Assembly: GCF_002706375.1 (NCBI RefSeq)
Contig: NZ_CP017706.1
Span: 1,736,001-1,800,000 of the forward strand
Reading direction: 5' to 3'
DNA: 64,000 bases
Source of the DNA: Lactobacillus amylovorus DSM 20531
GTDB lineage: Bacteria > Bacillota > Bacilli > Lactobacillales > Lactobacillaceae
How positions within the stretch are numbered: the first letter of the stretch is position 1; each line of letters opens with the position of its first letter. The translations under genes were made by a program, and so were the position numbers. This document shows positions 9,235 through 19,754 of the stretch, piece by piece. A model generated the notes under the pieces. That model searched no databases. It was not told the DNA's origin and saw only the letters and a list, made by a program, of their open reading frames with translations.

Positions 9235-11670
9235 ATGCCTGTAAAAAGGAAAAAGAGAAAGATAAAAACTAAAAGAAAATATAATAAAAGCAAGGCTAAA
9301 AAGCAGAGCTTAAATTGGAGCATTGTAGGACTGGTACTAATTTTAGTATCAGTTTTGGCGTTTATGAGGTTCGGCATTTTAGGCAAGCAAATTGCTAATG
9401 TGATTCGTATGCTTTTTGGTGACTCATATCTGTTTGCAAGCGGCTTATTGGCATTATTTGGCCTAGTAAACTTGATTTATAATCAGCCGATTCATTTAAC
9501 CGTTAAGCGTTCTATTGGTCTGAGTTTAACTTTTATTGGGGTGCTGCTATTACAAAGCAATTTAGACTTTGAACATGAACTGGTTAATAGCGGTTTTTTG
9601 AACTCGTTTTGGCATGCAATGTCTGCAGAATTTGGCCGAGCTGGCGTAACTGAAAGCGTCGGGGGCGGTTTTGTAGGTGCATTAGGCTATCAGATTTTTT
9701 ATCCATTGCTTGGGCAAATCGGCATCAACGTTTTTGCCGTGCTGCTTTTGCCGATCGGTGTTCTCATGTTCTTTGACGTTAAGTTCAGAACGATTATTGA
9801 GAAGTTTCAATCGATCAGTCAACTCTTTATTCAGAGAAATAAAGAAGCCGGAGCCAAATTAAAGGATAAGTATGGGGATGCCATTGAAAAGAGAAAGCAG
9901 GCGCATTTAGCTAAAAAAGAAGATGAGCCTGCCGATCCAGATAAGCCAATCTTTCCTGACGTAGCCGATTTTGATCCTGATGATGACGATGAAAAGGAGA
10001 ACACGGAAGATACTACGCCAGCTGTACAAGATGTTGCTCCTGAACCCGAACCAGAGCAAGAACCGCAGATTCAAATTGCCCCTCAACACGGTGAGGCTGA
10101 AAAGGATTTGCCTAAATCTCATTCATTTGCCGATGAAGATAAAAAATTAGAGCAAGAATTAGGCCAGGTAGATCATGGGGAACTCAAGACAAACGAACCC
10201 GTTAATAAGGCATATAAAATGCCGCCGCTTAGCTTGCTTGATCCAATTAAGTCGACCGACCAAAGTGCTGATCGTGATTTGATCAAGAAAAATACGCAGA
10301 TCTTGCAATCTACGTTTAAGAGTTTTGGCGTCAAAGTTATCATTAAAAAGGCTATTTTAGGACCAACAATTACGCGGTATGAAGTTCAGCCTGCCGTTGG
10401 TGTAAAAGTTAGTCGAATCGTTAACTTGGCAGATGATTTAGCCCTTGCTTTAGCAGCTAAAGATATCAGAATTGAAGCGCCTATTCCAGGCAAACCTTTT
10501 ATTGGTATCGAAGTTCCTAACCGAGCAACTTCCGTAGTATCCTTTAAAGATGTAATGGAACATCAAGATAAAAAGGCTAAAAAAGTTCCAATGGATGTGC
10601 CTTTGGGTAAGGATGTTACAGGAAGCATCATTTCAGCTAATTTAACTAAAATGCCGCACTTGCTGATTGCCGGTTCTACTGGGTCAGGTAAGTCTGTAGC
10701 GATTAACACGATTTTAGCCAGCATTTTGATGAAGGCTAGACCAGAAGAGGTTAAGCTGGTTTTAATCGATCCTAAAATGGTAGAATTGTCGGTTTATAAT
10801 GGCGTACCTCATCTGCTGATTCCAGTCGTAACGGACGCTAAACTGGCTTCTAACGCTTTACGCAAAGTCGTTAAAGAGATGGAGCGCAGATATAAATTAT
10901 TCGCTGCTGGCGGCGTTAGAAACATGGATGAGTACAACCGCAAAGTTGCTGAAAACAACCAGGATAAAACTAAGCCAGCTATGAAACCATTGCCTTATAT
11001 TTTGGTCGTGGTTGACGAACTTAGTGATTTGATGATGGTGGGTGGCCACGATGTTGAAGGAGCAATCGTTCGTTTAGGTCAGATGGCCCGTGCTGCCGGA
11101 ATTCATATGATCTTGGCTACTCAGCGTCCTAGTGTTGATGTTATTACTGGTTTAATTAAGGCCAACGTCCCATCACGTATTTCATTTGCCGTTTCCAGTG
11201 GTGTAGATTCAAGAACTATTTTGGATCAAACTGGTGCGGAGAAACTACTGGGTCGTGGTGATATGCTTTATATGCCAATTGGTGCTTCAAAACCTGAACG
11301 TGTTCAAGGAGCTTATATTGCTAGTGATGAAGTTGAACGCGTGATTGATTGGGTTAAGAAACAGCAAAAAGTCGATTACGATGAAACAATGATTCCTAAA
11401 AAAGGTGAGAGTACATCAAATGATGTAGGCAATAATGACGAACCAGAAGATGAGTTCTATAATCAAGCTGTCGATTTGGTTCGTCGTCAGCAAACTGCCA
11501 GTGTATCAATGCTGCAAAGACGCTTTAGAATAGGCTATAACCGTGCGGCTAGAATCGTTGATGAGATGGAAGCCAAAGGAATCGTTGGCCCATCAGAGGG
11601 ATCAAAGCCGCGCCAAGTATTGGTGCCACCAGTAAAGAATGAAGGTAACTCAAACAATGCTAACAACTAA
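9235..11670 (+). CDS. ftsK: DNA translocase FtsK/SpoIIIE
   Basis: An 811-residue septal DNA pump that clears and sorts chromosome termini during division. A Lys/Arg-rich N-terminus leads into four membrane helices (about residues 25-190), followed by an acidic, Pro-rich linker (about 220-340). The RecA-like motor has Walker A GSTGSGKS (480-487) and a Walker B segment ending VVDEL. The C-terminal winged-helix gamma domain (about 740-800) contains [18 protein letters not shown] and would read the orienting sequences (KOPS/SRS). Length is typical of Firmicutes SpoIIIE/FtsK. The end overlaps or nearly abuts yfmF. Confidence 0.96.
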   Translation: MPVKRKKRKIKTKRKYNKSKAKKQSLNWSIVGLVLILVSVLAFMRFGILGKQIANVIRMLFGDSYLFASGLLALFGLVNLIYNQPIHLTVKRSIGLSLTFIGVLLLQSNLDFEHELVNSGFLNSFWHAMSAEFGRAGVTESVGGGFVGALGYQIFYPLLGQIGINVFAVLLLPIGVLMFFDVKFRTIIEKFQSISQLFIQRNKEAGAKLKDKYGDAIEKRKQAHLAKKEDEPADPDKPIFPDVADFDPDDDDEKENTEDTTPAVQDVAPEPEPEQEPQIQIAPQHGEAEKDLPKSHSFADEDKKLEQELGQVDHGELKTNEPVNKAYKMPPLSLLDPIKSTDQSADRDLIKKNTQILQSTFKSFGVKVIIKKAILGPTITRYEVQPAVGVKVSRIVNLADDLALALAAKDIRIEAPIPGKPFIGIEVPNRATSVVSFKDVMEHQDKKAKKVPMDVPLGKDVTGSIISANLTKMPHLLIAGSTGSGKSVAINTILASILMKARPEEVKLVLIDPKMVELSVYNGVPHLLIPVVTDAKLASNALRKVVKEMERRYKLFAAGGVRNMDEYNRKVAENNQDKTKPAMKPLPYILVVVDELSDLMMVGGHDVEGAIVRLGQMARAAGIHMILATQRPSVDVITGLIKANVPSRISFAVSSGVDSRTILDQTGAEKLLGRGDMLYMPIGASKPERVQGAYIASDEVERVIDWVKKQQKVDYDETMIPKKGESTSNDVGNNDEPEDEFYNQAVDLVRRQQTASVSMLQRRFRIGYNRAARIVDEMEAKGIVGPSEGSKPRQVLVPPVKNEGNSNNANN

Positions 11671-12871
11671 TATTGAAATTAGAAAAAATAAAAAATTTAC
11701 AACAGCCGTAGTGGGCTGTTTTTTGCGTTTGCCACTTACTAGTCACAATCTTGCCTTTTCTAGTTTGCTTGCACGCTTGCAGATGAACACTTCATTGGCT
11801 TATCCAACGATTGCTACTCAGCAACAGAAGTTGGCCCAGCTGTATGATCTGCAATTTGATGTATTACCACAGCTTTTTGGTAAAGAGATCATTCTTACTT
11901 ATTATGCTAATTTTGTAGAACCAGCTGAAATTCTTGATCCGGATTATACATATGACGAAATAATTGAGACGCTTAGTCAAATCATTAAGTCGCCTTCATA
12001 TGATCAAAATCTACTTGCTTATGCAAAGCGCCAGCTGGAAGAAGATTATAATGAACTAATGGAACAGCCAGCTAATTATGCCATCGATCGTTTCTTTAAA
12101 TTATGGTATCGAGATCACCCTGATTATGCGGAAAACTTTATGGGGCCAATTCAAGAAATCAAAGATGCTGGCTTAGACGAAATGAACAATTTTGTTAGCA
12201 GCTTGCGCGACGTGCCCATGGCAGTACTAGGCATGGCCCGCGACAATAATCAATTAACCAAATTGGTTAACCAATACTTTAGAGGTGCCGGCATTATCAA
12301 ACAATTTGAGGTAGACGATTTAACTATTCCGGCAGAAAATAATCCACTTGAAAAGACGGAAGAGCAAGATAATGCTCAAGCACAATTATTAATGGGCTTT
12401 GGTTTTAAGCAAAAAATCACGTATCAAGGTCAAATTGCCGGTTTACTATTAAGTCAATATTTAGCTGGTGATCAATCTTCAAAGCTATTTAATCAAATTC
12501 GTGAAAAACTAGGCGCAGCTTATGATGTAGAAGCAAATAGTTTTGCTAATAACAATTTGTTTTTGATAAATGCTGGACTTGATCCGGCTAAAATCGAAGA
12601 TGCTAAACGAATCGTATTTAATGAAATGCAACGGGTAGCAGATGGAGAGATTGATGAAGCTTTGTTTAAGAAGTCTAAAAAATCGCTTGAGCGTAACACT
12701 AAGATTGGCTTAGACGGACAAAACTGGCAGTTAGGACAGGTCCTGCGCAGTGCACTATTTCCTGAGTATACGAATTTTGATCGTGCAGCTGCAATTAAAC
12801 GAGCAACGTCTCATCAATTGGTCGATTTTGTTAAAAATCTATTCTTTAATGAAAGCTATATTTTAAAATGA
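11657..12871 (+). CDS. yfmF: M16-family protein YfmF (EF-P 5-aminopentanol modification-associated, inactive peptidase type)
   Basis: A peptidase-M16-like protein of about 404 residues (ymfF in B. subtilis). It lacks the zinc-binding HxxEH motif that its neighbour has, as expected for the non-catalytic partner of a paired M16 system. The characteristic C-terminal [17 protein letters not shown] segment of M16 proteins is present. An in-frame ATG at 11639 lies inside ftsK; ATG 11657 is preferred because GAAGG lies 12 bases before it, though either is possible. The stop overlaps the yfmH start by 4 bases. Conserved linkage with yfmH and ymfI ties it to EF-P modification; its biochemical role is not established. 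Confidence 0.85.
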   Translation: MLTTNIEIRKNKKFTTAVVGCFLRLPLTSHNLAFSSLLARLQMNTSLAYPTIATQQQKLAQLYDLQFDVLPQLFGKEIILTYYANFVEPAEILDPDYTYDEIIETLSQIIKSPSYDQNLLAYAKRQLEEDYNELMEQPANYAIDRFFKLWYRDHPDYAENFMGPIQEIKDAGLDEMNNFVSSLRDVPMAVLGMARDNNQLTKLVNQYFRGAGIIKQFEVDDLTIPAENNPLEKTEEQDNAQAQLLMGFGFKQKITYQGQIAGLLLSQYLAGDQSSKLFNQIREKLGAAYDVEANSFANNNLFLINAGLDPAKIEDAKRIVFNEMQRVADGEIDEALFKKSKKSLERNTKIGLDGQNWQLGQVLRSALFPEYTNFDRAAAIKRATSHQLVDFVKNLFFNESYILK

Positions 12872-14118
12872 TCATACCTAAGATAATTAAGAGAGAATAT
12901 AAATCAGGCTTTAAGGCCGAAGTTATTTTAAAACCACATTTTTATCAACGTTTTTTTGGCATTATTATTGATTTTGGAAGCAGTGATCCACAAAAAGTTG
13001 CCGGTTCAGCCCATTTTTTAGAGCATAAATTATTTGCTAAAAAAGATGGTGACATTTCTCATAAATTTGAAGAAATCGGTGCAGATGTAAATGCCTTTAC
13101 TTCGTTCAATGAAACAATGTTTTATTGCAGCGGCATTGACCATACGCCTAAAATGATTGATCTGTTGTTTGAACTAGTTGGCCAGCCATATTTCACCAAG
13201 CAAAACATCGCTAAGGAAGCACCAATTATTACGCAAGAGCTGGCAATGTATAAAAACGATCCTATTTGGGGCATCAATAATGCCATTATGACTGAGATGT
13301 TTGGTCATTCTAACTTAGGCGTCGAGGTAGTTGGTACAGAAAAATCAATTGCTAGCGTAAATAAAAGTAATTTAACTGATGCTTATAGTAAGAATTATGT
13401 CCCAGCAAAAATGCAGTTTATTGCATGTGGCGATTTCTCAGATAACCAAGTTAAGACGATCTTGAGACAAGTTGGAAAATTACAAGAAAAATACTTCCAA
13501 GCTGCTAAGGTAGAACTAGATCAAAAAGAAGCACCCGTGGGTGAAATGAAGGACATAGTTTTGCCTGTAAAGGGAAATTCTAGAGCGTTCGGAATTGGTA
13601 TTCGTTTTGAAAACTTTAAGAAAGTATTATCAAGTTTTGATTTGACTCAAATTCTGCTTGAAATAATGTTAGAATCAAAATTAAGTGTGATGGGAACTTG
13701 GTTTGAAGAGATGCGAGATAAACAAATATTGACCAATCCGCTTCAAATCTCAGTTAATTACACTAGACAGGGCGATTTTACGACCATTTTTGGTGTAAGC
13801 CAACAAGCTGACAAAGCAATTCAAGAAATAAAGCGTGAGTTGACTAAGCCAGTAGCTAAGAATTCTGAAGAATATCATTTTCTTGAGAAGAATTTTGCTT
13901 TGCAAAAAGAAGAATGGTTAGCACGTACTGTTAGGACAATGAATGATCTTTCATCTTTGGCAATTGAAATGATTGAGGAAAATCTGGATCATGAAAATTT
14001 GGATTTGAATTTGAAGAAGCTACAAGTAATGGGCTTTGACGAATTTAATCAGTTATGCAAACAATTGATGAAAGATAGTACAATTTGTTCAGCTTATTTA
14101 GATCCTGATAGGGAGTGA
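12868..14118 (+). CDS. yfmH: M16 zinc peptidase YfmH (EF-P modification-associated)
   Basis: A 416-residue M16 (pitrilysin/insulinase) family protein with an intact HFLEH zinc motif at residues 49-53 and a downstream acidic ligand region in the NIAKEAPIITQELAMYKND segment. It overlaps yfmF in the ATGA arrangement and is followed by ymfI after 6 bases. With YfmF it probably forms a paired M16 complex. Linkage to ymfI in Firmicutes gives the EF-P 5-aminopentanol association; the substrate peptide is unknown. Confidence 0.87.
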   Translation: MIIPKIIKREYKSGFKAEVILKPHFYQRFFGIIIDFGSSDPQKVAGSAHFLEHKLFAKKDGDISHKFEEIGADVNAFTSFNETMFYCSGIDHTPKMIDLLFELVGQPYFTKQNIAKEAPIITQELAMYKNDPIWGINNAIMTEMFGHSNLGVEVVGTEKSIASVNKSNLTDAYSKNYVPAKMQFIACGDFSDNQVKTILRQVGKLQEKYFQAAKVELDQKEAPVGEMKDIVLPVKGNSRAFGIGIRFENFKKVLSSFDLTQILLEIMLESKLSVMGTWFEEMRDKQILTNPLQISVNYTRQGDFTTIFGVSQQADKAIQEIKRELTKPVAKNSEEYHFLEKNFALQKEEWLARTVRTMNDLSSLAIEMIEENLDHENLDLNLKKLQVMGFDEFNQLCKQLMKDSTICSAYLDPDRE

Positions 14119-14124
14119 TATTGA

Positions 14125-14853
14125 ATGAAGCGAGCAATTGTGTTTGGTGCAACCGGTGGAATCGGGCAAGAGATTTGCCGAGATTTAGCCGCTGAAGGCT
14201 GGTCGCTCTACTTGCACTACAATTCACATGAGCAAACGGCATTGGACCTAGGCAAAGAGTTATTTGATAAATATCCTAGTCAAGATTTTTTACCAATTAA
14301 ATTGGATTTTGCATCAAGTGATGCTGAGCTGGCAGACTTTGTAAAAAAGCTTTTGCCAGTAAATGCAGCTGTCTTTGCTCAAGGAATTACCAAGTACGGT
14401 TTTTTAGGCGATGAAACACTTGATAACATTACTAAGTTAATCAATGTAAACCTTACTGTACCGATAAAACTGACTAAGCTGTTAGAACCGCAATTAATGC
14501 GGCAAGACTATAGTCGGATAGTTTATCTAGGATCCGTTTATGGCGGCGTAGGCAGCGCGCTTGAGGCTGTTTATAGCGCAACTAAAGGCGGGTTAACGCG
14601 TTTTGCCCAGGCATATGCTCGTGAAGTCGCATCTAATAATTTAACGGTTAACGTGATTGCTCCAGGTGCCGTTAAAACTAACATGAATGCCATCTTTTCT
14701 GAAGATACGATTCAGGAAGTACAAGATGAGATTCCTATGGGACGTTGGGCTAAAGCAAATGATATTTCATATTGGGTAACGACTTTGTTAAATAAGCGTA
14801 GCGGCTACTTAACAGGGCAAACTATTTATGTAACTGGCGGCTGGCTTTTATAA
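14125..14853 (+). CDS. ymfI: EF-P 5-aminopentanone reductase YmfI (short-chain dehydrogenase)
   Basis: A 242-residue classical SDR with the cofactor motif GATGGIGQEI at residues 8-17, catalytic YSATK (Tyr150, Lys154) preceded by a Ser in LGSVYG, and the family C-terminus TGQTIYVTGGWLL. In B. subtilis the orthologue reduces the 5-aminopentanone group on elongation factor P to 5-aminopentanol, which helps translate polyproline. Position after yfmF-yfmH supports that role here over fatty-acid reductase (FabG). efp itself is not in the window. Confidence 0.85.
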   Translation: MKRAIVFGATGGIGQEICRDLAAEGWSLYLHYNSHEQTALDLGKELFDKYPSQDFLPIKLDFASSDAELADFVKKLLPVNAAVFAQGITKYGFLGDETLDNITKLINVNLTVPIKLTKLLEPQLMRQDYSRIVYLGSVYGGVGSALEAVYSATKGGLTRFAQAYAREVASNNLTVNVIAPGAVKTNMNAIFSEDTIQEVQDEIPMGRWAKANDISYWVTTLLNKRSGYLTGQTIYVTGGWLL

Positions 14854-14878
14854 CTAAGACGTTGCAAGTGAATTTTTA

Positions 14879-14887
14879 TGGTATACT
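14879..14887 (+). promoter_or_regulatory. Extended -10 promoter before the RodZ-like gene
   Basis: TGGTATACT forms an extended -10 (TGN plus TATACT), 34 bases before the ATG at 14921. A TTGCAA lies only 14 bases upstream, too close for a standard -35, so the extended -10 is the main evidence. Confidence 0.5.
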
Positions 14888-14920
14888 CAATTTGTTAAAC
14901 TTAATTTTGAAGAGGTAAAT

Positions 14921-16036
14921 ATGGCAGACATCGGAGATAAATTAAAGAGCGCCAGAGAGGCTAAAGGACTTTCAATTCAAGATATCGAAAAGGCAACTAA
15001 GATTCAAAGCAGATATCTTGAAGCAATTGAAAACAATGAATTTGATAAGCTTCCAGGTGATTTTTACGTTAGAGCATTTATTAGACAATATGCTCAAGTT
15101 GTTGGCTTAGATGGTAAGGAACTTCTTAGCGACTATCATGAAGATATTCCTGAATCCAAGCCGGATGAATACGTAGAAAACTCGATTGACAATAAGAGTG
15201 AAGAAGTACGTGAGACTACTGATAATAAGAAGAATCTGTGGAAGAATTACTTGCCACGGATTGCGATCGGCCTTGGTGTTATTATCGTAATCTTGGTTGT
15301 ATATGTCTTATATGCACGCTTATCATCTGGTGGTCAACAAAATGAAGCAGATAATAGTGGTGTAACTGTTTCATCACAAAAATCATCATCTTCTTCATCA
15401 AAGAAGCCAGCTAAGAAGGTGGCTGTAAGTCAAGTTAGGGTTAAGAAGATCAGTGATAACGAATACCGTGTTACTGGTTTGAAGAATAACCGTCGTTTAG
15501 TTGTTCGTGCAGGCTCAACTCAAAATATTTCTGCTAGCGTATCTACTGACGGCAATACTATTTGGCAATCAACTTTAATCGCTAAGCAAAAGCATACTGT
15601 GGCTCTCCCATCTAATGTACAACGAGTAGTAATAACTTTAGGTAACGACAATGGTACTTCAATTACCATCGGTGGCAAGAAGATTCCTTATGCACCAAAC
15701 AATGCATACCGTACCATTACTTTGTTGATTGGTAAGGCTAAGAGAACTTCACATAATTCTAATACCCAAAACGATTCAAACAACACAAACGATAACAATT
15801 CTACTAACAACGGTGGTTCAAATACTCAAAGCAGCCAAACTCAAAGTAGCAAAACCACTACTAGCAGAACTGAAACTCAAAGTAGCCGTACGCAATCATC
15901 AACTACTCAAAGTAGTCAAGCTAATGAACAAAGCAGACAAACACAACAATCATCTGCTGCGCAATCATCAACTACTACCCAAGGTAACGCTGGTGGTAAC
16001 AACGGCGGTGGCAACAACGGAAACAATGGTAATTAA
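14921..16036 (+). CDS. rodZ: RodZ-like helix-turn-helix membrane protein (YmfM type) with a Ser/Thr/Gln/Asn tail
   Basis: A 371-residue bitopic protein. Residues 1-70 form a Cro/C1-type HTH domain (IGDKLKSAREAKGLSIQDIE, then LPGDFYVRAFIRQYAQ), a charged linker follows, and a single membrane helix spans about residues 109-131. The extracellular part contains a DUF4115-like beta domain (about 168-270) and a low-complexity tail from about 285 to the end with repeated TQSS and SSxTQ units and a final GGNNGG stretch. RodZ links MreB to the elongasome and controls rod shape. Position before pgsA matches B. subtilis ymfM. The long repetitive tail is unusual and could span the cell wall. Confidence 0.82.
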   Translation: MADIGDKLKSAREAKGLSIQDIEKATKIQSRYLEAIENNEFDKLPGDFYVRAFIRQYAQVVGLDGKELLSDYHEDIPESKPDEYVENSIDNKSEEVRETTDNKKNLWKNYLPRIAIGLGVIIVILVVYVLYARLSSGGQQNEADNSGVTVSSQKSSSSSSKKPAKKVAVSQVRVKKISDNEYRVTGLKNNRRLVVRAGSTQNISASVSTDGNTIWQSTLIAKQKHTVALPSNVQRVVITLGNDNGTSITIGGKKIPYAPNNAYRTITLLIGKAKRTSHNSNTQNDSNNTNDNNSTNNGGSNTQSSQTQSSKTTTSRTETQSSRTQSSTTQSSQANEQSRQTQQSSAAQSSTTTQGNAGGNNGGGNNGNNGN

Positions 16037-16058
16037 GGCTTAGGAGAAGTAAAGAATA

Positions 16059-16619
16059 ATGAATTTACCTAATAAACTTACTGTATTTAGAATCTTTTTG
16101 ATTCCAGTATTTATGTTAATTATAATTTTTGGTGGGGATGCACATACGGTAGCTGCAGGTTACACCGTTTACTGGAGTAGAGTAATTGCTGCGATCGTAT
16201 TCGCAATTGCTTCAGCAACCGACTGGTTTGACGGTCATATTGCTCGTTCACGTAACATGGTTACTAACTTTGGTAAGTTTGCTGACCCATTGGCAGACAA
16301 GATGCTAACTATGACTGCATTTATTTACTTAGTTGACTTAAAGCTTGCTCCAGCATGGGTTGTAGCAATTATCGTTTGCCGTGAATTAGCAGTTACTGGT
16401 TTGCGTTTAATCTTGGCAGAAAACAAAGGCCAAGTTTTGGCAGCTAAGATGCCAGGTAAGATTAAGACCACTTGCCAAATGCTTTCAATCATTTTCTTGT
16501 TGATTGGTAACTTCTGGTACATTGGTACTATCTTACTTTACTTAGCATTGATCTTTACTATTTACTCAGGTTACGACTACTTCCACCAATCATGGGGCGT
16601 ATTCAAGGGTTCAATGTAA
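16059..16619 (+). CDS. pgsA: CDP-diacylglycerol--glycerol-3-phosphate 3-phosphatidyltransferase
   Basis: A 186-residue membrane enzyme that makes phosphatidylglycerol phosphate, the committed step to phosphatidylglycerol and cardiolipin. The CDP-alcohol phosphotransferase signature D-G-x2-A-R-x8-G-x3-D-x3-D is present as DGHIARSRNMVTNFGKFADPLAD (read in two parts: DGHIAR, then GKFADPLAD). Several hydrophobic helices follow. ATG 16059 is preceded by AGGAG. A terminator separates it from recA, and cinA, which often sits between these two genes, is absent. Confidence 0.95.
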   Translation: MNLPNKLTVFRIFLIPVFMLIIIFGGDAHTVAAGYTVYWSRVIAAIVFAIASATDWFDGHIARSRNMVTNFGKFADPLADKMLTMTAFIYLVDLKLAPAWVVAIIVCRELAVTGLRLILAENKGQVLAAKMPGKIKTTCQMLSIIFLLIGNFWYIGTILLYLALIFTIYSGYDYFHQSWGVFKGSM

Positions 16620-16640
16620 TAGATTATTAATAATTGATTA

Positions 16641-16668
16641 AAAGAAGCAAGTTTTTGCTTCTTTTTTT
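16641..16668 (+). terminator. Terminator after pgsA
   Basis: Stem GAAGCAA/TTGCTTC with a short T loop, followed by seven T; 22 bases after the pgsA stop. Confidence 0.82.
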
Positions 16669-16726
16669 ATTTTCTCAGAAAAAAATGAGCCTTTTTTGCG
16701 TAATAAAAAGTGTAGGGAAAATGGTT

Positions 16727-16740
16727 TGAACATTCGTTTG
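16727..16740 (+). promoter_or_regulatory. LexA (DinR-type) SOS box before recA
   Basis: TGAACATTCGTTTG matches the Gram-positive LexA consensus GAAC-N4-GTTC with one mismatch in the right half-site. It lies about 9 bases upstream of the recA -35 element, so it fits SOS control of recA. Confidence 0.65.
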
Positions 16741-16748
16741 CATTTTGC

Positions 16749-16778
16749 TTGCAAATTGGTTGTTGAACAAAGTATAAT
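16749..16778 (+). promoter_or_regulatory. recA promoter
   Basis: TTGCAA at 16749-16754 and TATAAT at 16773-16778 are separated by 18 bases. The recA ATG is 30 bases downstream with a TTAGGAGG ribosome site between. Confidence 0.75.
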
Positions 16779-16807
16779 TATTAAGTACGAAAATTTAGGA
16801 GGTAGCA

Positions 16808-17902
16808 ATGGCCAAAGATGAAAAGCAAGCTGCATTAGACGCAGCTCTTAAGAAAATTGAAAAGAACTTTGGAAAAGGTGCCGTTATGCGTATGGGTGAA
16901 AAAGCAGATACGCAAATTTCAACAGTGCCAACCGGTTCACTTGCCTTAGATGCCGCTATTGGTGTTGGTGGTTATCCTCGTGGCAGAATTATCGAAATTT
17001 ATGGTCCAGAATCATCTGGTAAGACTACTGTAGCCCTTCATGCAGTTGCTGAAGTGCAAAAACGTGGCGGAACAGCTGCTTATATCGATGCCGAAAACGC
17101 AATGGATCCGGCTTACGCAGAAGCTTTGGGCGTGGACATTGATTCATTGATTCTTTCACAACCTAATACTGGTGAAGAAGGTTTGCAAATTGCCGATACC
17201 TTGATTTCCAGTGGTGCGATTGACATTGTGGTAGTTGACTCTGTAGCTGCCTTAGTACCACGTGCCGAAATTGAAGGTGAGATGGGGGATGCTCACGTCG
17301 GCTTGCAAGCTCGTTTGATGAGTCAAGCTTTGCGTAAATTATCAGGTACCATTTCTAAGACTAAGACAATTGCGATATTTATTAACCAGATCCGTGAAAA
17401 AGTTGGTGTCATGTTTGGTAACCCTGAAACCACACCAGGTGGTCGAGCACTTAAGTTCTACTCAACTATTCGTCTTGAAGTAAGAAGAGCAGAACAAATT
17501 AAGCAATCAGGTGATGTTCTTGGTAACCGCGTTAAGATTAAGGTTGTTAAGAACAAGGTTGCTCCACCATTCAAGGTTGCCGAAGTTGATATCATGTATG
17601 GCAAGGGTATTTCACAAAGTGGTGAATTGCTTGATATGGCTGCCGACAAGGATATTATTGATAAGGCTGGTTCATGGTACTCATACAAGAATGACCGAAT
17701 TGGCCAAGGGCGTGAGAATGCCAAGAAGTATCTTGAAGATCACCCAGATATTTATCAAGATATTCAAGAACAGGTTCGTAAGGCTTATGGAATTGACGAA
17801 AAGTCAATTGCTGATCGCGAGAATCCTGAAAAGATCAAGGAAAAGCGTGAAGAAGCACAACAAGAAGAATCTGATGCCAAAGATGCTGAAAAAACTAAAT
17901 AA
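16808..17902 (+). CDS. recA: Recombinase RecA
   Basis: A 364-residue DNA strand-exchange ATPase that drives homologous recombination and stimulates LexA self-cleavage. Walker A GPESSGKT lies at residues 66-73; the MAW-type segment, the L2 loop region ([20 protein letters not shown]) and the C-terminal acidic domain are all present. The C-terminal tail is rich in Lys and Glu. It is monocistronic between two terminators, with a LexA-like box in its promoter region. Confidence 0.98.
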   Translation: MAKDEKQAALDAALKKIEKNFGKGAVMRMGEKADTQISTVPTGSLALDAAIGVGGYPRGRIIEIYGPESSGKTTVALHAVAEVQKRGGTAAYIDAENAMDPAYAEALGVDIDSLILSQPNTGEEGLQIADTLISSGAIDIVVVDSVAALVPRAEIEGEMGDAHVGLQARLMSQALRKLSGTISKTKTIAIFINQIREKVGVMFGNPETTPGGRALKFYSTIRLEVRRAEQIKQSGDVLGNRVKIKVVKNKVAPPFKVAEVDIMYGKGISQSGELLDMAADKDIIDKAGSWYSYKNDRIGQGRENAKKYLEDHPDIYQDIQEQVRKAYGIDEKSIADRENPEKIKEKREEAQQEESDAKDAEKTK

Positions 17903-17914
17903 TATTAGTCTTTA

Positions 17915-17941
17915 CCTTGGAATTTATTCCAAGGTTTTTTT
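17915..17941 (+). terminator. Terminator after recA
   Basis: Perfect stem CCTTGGAA/TTCCAAGG with loop TTTA, followed by seven T. Confidence 0.9.
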
Positions 17942-18018
17942 ATCATGATTGACATGGACTCATAGGTTCTTTATCATAAAAGTTGTGTGAATAATTCTAA
18001 AAAAAGGCGATAGTAATC

Positions 18019-19650
18019 ATGAATACAATAATTATGATTCCCGTCGCAACTGCCATTGTTTCACTTTTGGTGGGTACAGGTATTGGTTATGCAATTCGTA
18101 AGCATTCTTGGGAACAAAAGGCCCAGAATGCGCAAAATGATGCAGACCATATTTTGGCTGATGCTAAAGCACAGGTAGCTGCCGCTGAAGCAGAAGTCAA
18201 CGCACAAAAGCAAGCAGCAGAAGCTGTTAAGCAAAGTGCTGAAAATACTAAGAAAGAAAAGATTCTTGAAGCTCAAGAACAAATTCGTGATTTTAGGCAA
18301 AAAACCGAAGATGAGTTAAATGTCAAAAAGGACAACTTAGCTCGGGAAAAGAACCGTTTACAACAACGTGAAGATACCTTAGATCATAAGACTTCTTTGT
18401 TAGATGAAAGAGAAACTGGACTCACGCAAAAAGAAGATCAATTAAAGCAGCAAGATGCTAGCTTACAGGCGAAGTTAACTGAGGCTGATGAATTAGTTGA
18501 AACCAGACGGCAAAAACTTTATGACGTAGCTAAATTAGACAAGGAACAAGCTAAAAAGATTGTTCTTGATCAATTATCTGATGAATTAGTTAAAGAACGG
18601 GCTGAAATGATCAGAAACAGCAATGAAGAAGTTAAAGCTAAAGCTGATCATTTTGCCAATCAAGTCATTGTTGATGCCATTCAAAGCAGTGCAGCAGATA
18701 CTGTAGCCGAGACTACCGTATCTGTTGTTGACTTGCCAAATGAAGAAATGAAGGGACGGATTATTGGTCGTGAAGGTCGCAACATCCGTTCATTTGAGGC
18801 TTTAACTGGAATCGATCTAATTATCGATGACACACCAAAAGTTGTCACACTGAGTGGTTTCGATCCTATTAGACGTGAAATTGCCAAGAGAGCAATGGAA
18901 CGATTAATAAAGGATGGTCGAATTCACCCAGCTCGCATTGAGGAAATGGTTGATAAGGCCAGAAAAGAAGTAAACGACGATATTTACGAAGCTGGTGAAA
19001 GTGCCTTGATGGAATTAGGTATCCATCGAATGAACCCTGAGTTGGTTAAGACACTTGGTCGCTTGAAGTATCGTACTTCATATGGACAAAATGTTTTGTC
19101 TCACTCAATTGAAGTCGGCAAGCTAGCAGGTACTATGGCTGCGGAACTTGGTCTAGATGAAAAACTAGCGGTTCGCGCGGGATTATTACACGATATTGGT
19201 AAAGCCATCGATCATGATATCGAAGGTTCCCACGTAGAAATTGGGGTTGAATTAACCAGAAAATATCATGAACCCGATGTTGTAGTTAACGCGATTGCTG
19301 CTCACCACGGTGATGTGCCTAAGTTATCGTTTATTGCTGAACTTGTTGTTGCAGCAGATACGATTTCTTCAGCTCGTCCAGGTGCAAGAAGCGAGAGTTT
19401 GGAAAATTACATTAGACGTTTAACTGAACTAGAAAAAATTGCTAAGAGCTATCAAGGCGTTAAGCAAGCTTATGCTATTCAAGCAGGGCGTGAAGTTCGA
19501 GTTATGGTTGAGCCTGATGAAATTTCAGATGATCGAACAGTAATTTTGGCACGTGATATCCGTAATCAAGTAGAAAAGGAACTGGATTATCCAGGAAATA
19601 TCAAGATTACCGTTATCCGTGAAAAACGTGTTGTAGCAATTGCTAAATAA
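18019..19650 (+). CDS. rny: Ribonuclease Y
   Basis: A 543-residue membrane-anchored endoribonuclease that initiates mRNA decay. Residues 4-24 form a membrane helix, followed by a long coiled coil rich in Gln, Glu and Lys (about 30-200), a KH domain with [15 protein letters not shown] (about 244-258), and an HD domain with HDIGK (His391, Asp392). The family length is about 520, so this protein has a slightly longer coil. It follows recA as in many Firmicutes. A terminator ends it. Confidence 0.96.
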   Translation: MNTIIMIPVATAIVSLLVGTGIGYAIRKHSWEQKAQNAQNDADHILADAKAQVAAAEAEVNAQKQAAEAVKQSAENTKKEKILEAQEQIRDFRQKTEDELNVKKDNLAREKNRLQQREDTLDHKTSLLDERETGLTQKEDQLKQQDASLQAKLTEADELVETRRQKLYDVAKLDKEQAKKIVLDQLSDELVKERAEMIRNSNEEVKAKADHFANQVIVDAIQSSAADTVAETTVSVVDLPNEEMKGRIIGREGRNIRSFEALTGIDLIIDDTPKVVTLSGFDPIRREIAKRAMERLIKDGRIHPARIEEMVDKARKEVNDDIYEAGESALMELGIHRMNPELVKTLGRLKYRTSYGQNVLSHSIEVGKLAGTMAAELGLDEKLAVRAGLLHDIGKAIDHDIEGSHVEIGVELTRKYHEPDVVVNAIAAHHGDVPKLSFIAELVVAADTISSARPGARSESLENYIRRLTELEKIAKSYQGVKQAYAIQAGREVRVMVEPDEISDDRTVILARDIRNQVEKELDYPGNIKITVIREKRVVAIAK

Positions 19651-19654
19651 AGAA

Positions 19655-19688
19655 AAAGGTTTGGAATGCAAAGTTCCAAACCTTTTTT
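19655..19688 (+). terminator. Terminator after rny
   Basis: A 12-bp stem AAAGGTTTGGAA/TTCCAAACCTTT with a short loop and a T-run. Confidence 0.9.
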
Positions 19689-19694
19689 CGTTAT

Positions 19695-19723
19695 TTGTAC
19701 AAAAGCTTGTCTACTTGTATAAT
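19695..19723 (+). promoter_or_regulatory. tagO promoter
   Basis: TTGTAC at 19695-19700 and TATAAT at 19718-19723 with a 17-base spacer, 31 bases before the tagO ATG. Confidence 0.7.
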
Positions 19724-19754
19724 TAGAACAAGTATATAAGGAAAGTAGCCACAT

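Noticed and set aside
15729..16043. A 104-residue frame inside the rodZ tail
   Set aside because: It is the second frame of a low-complexity repeat region, with no separate start signals.
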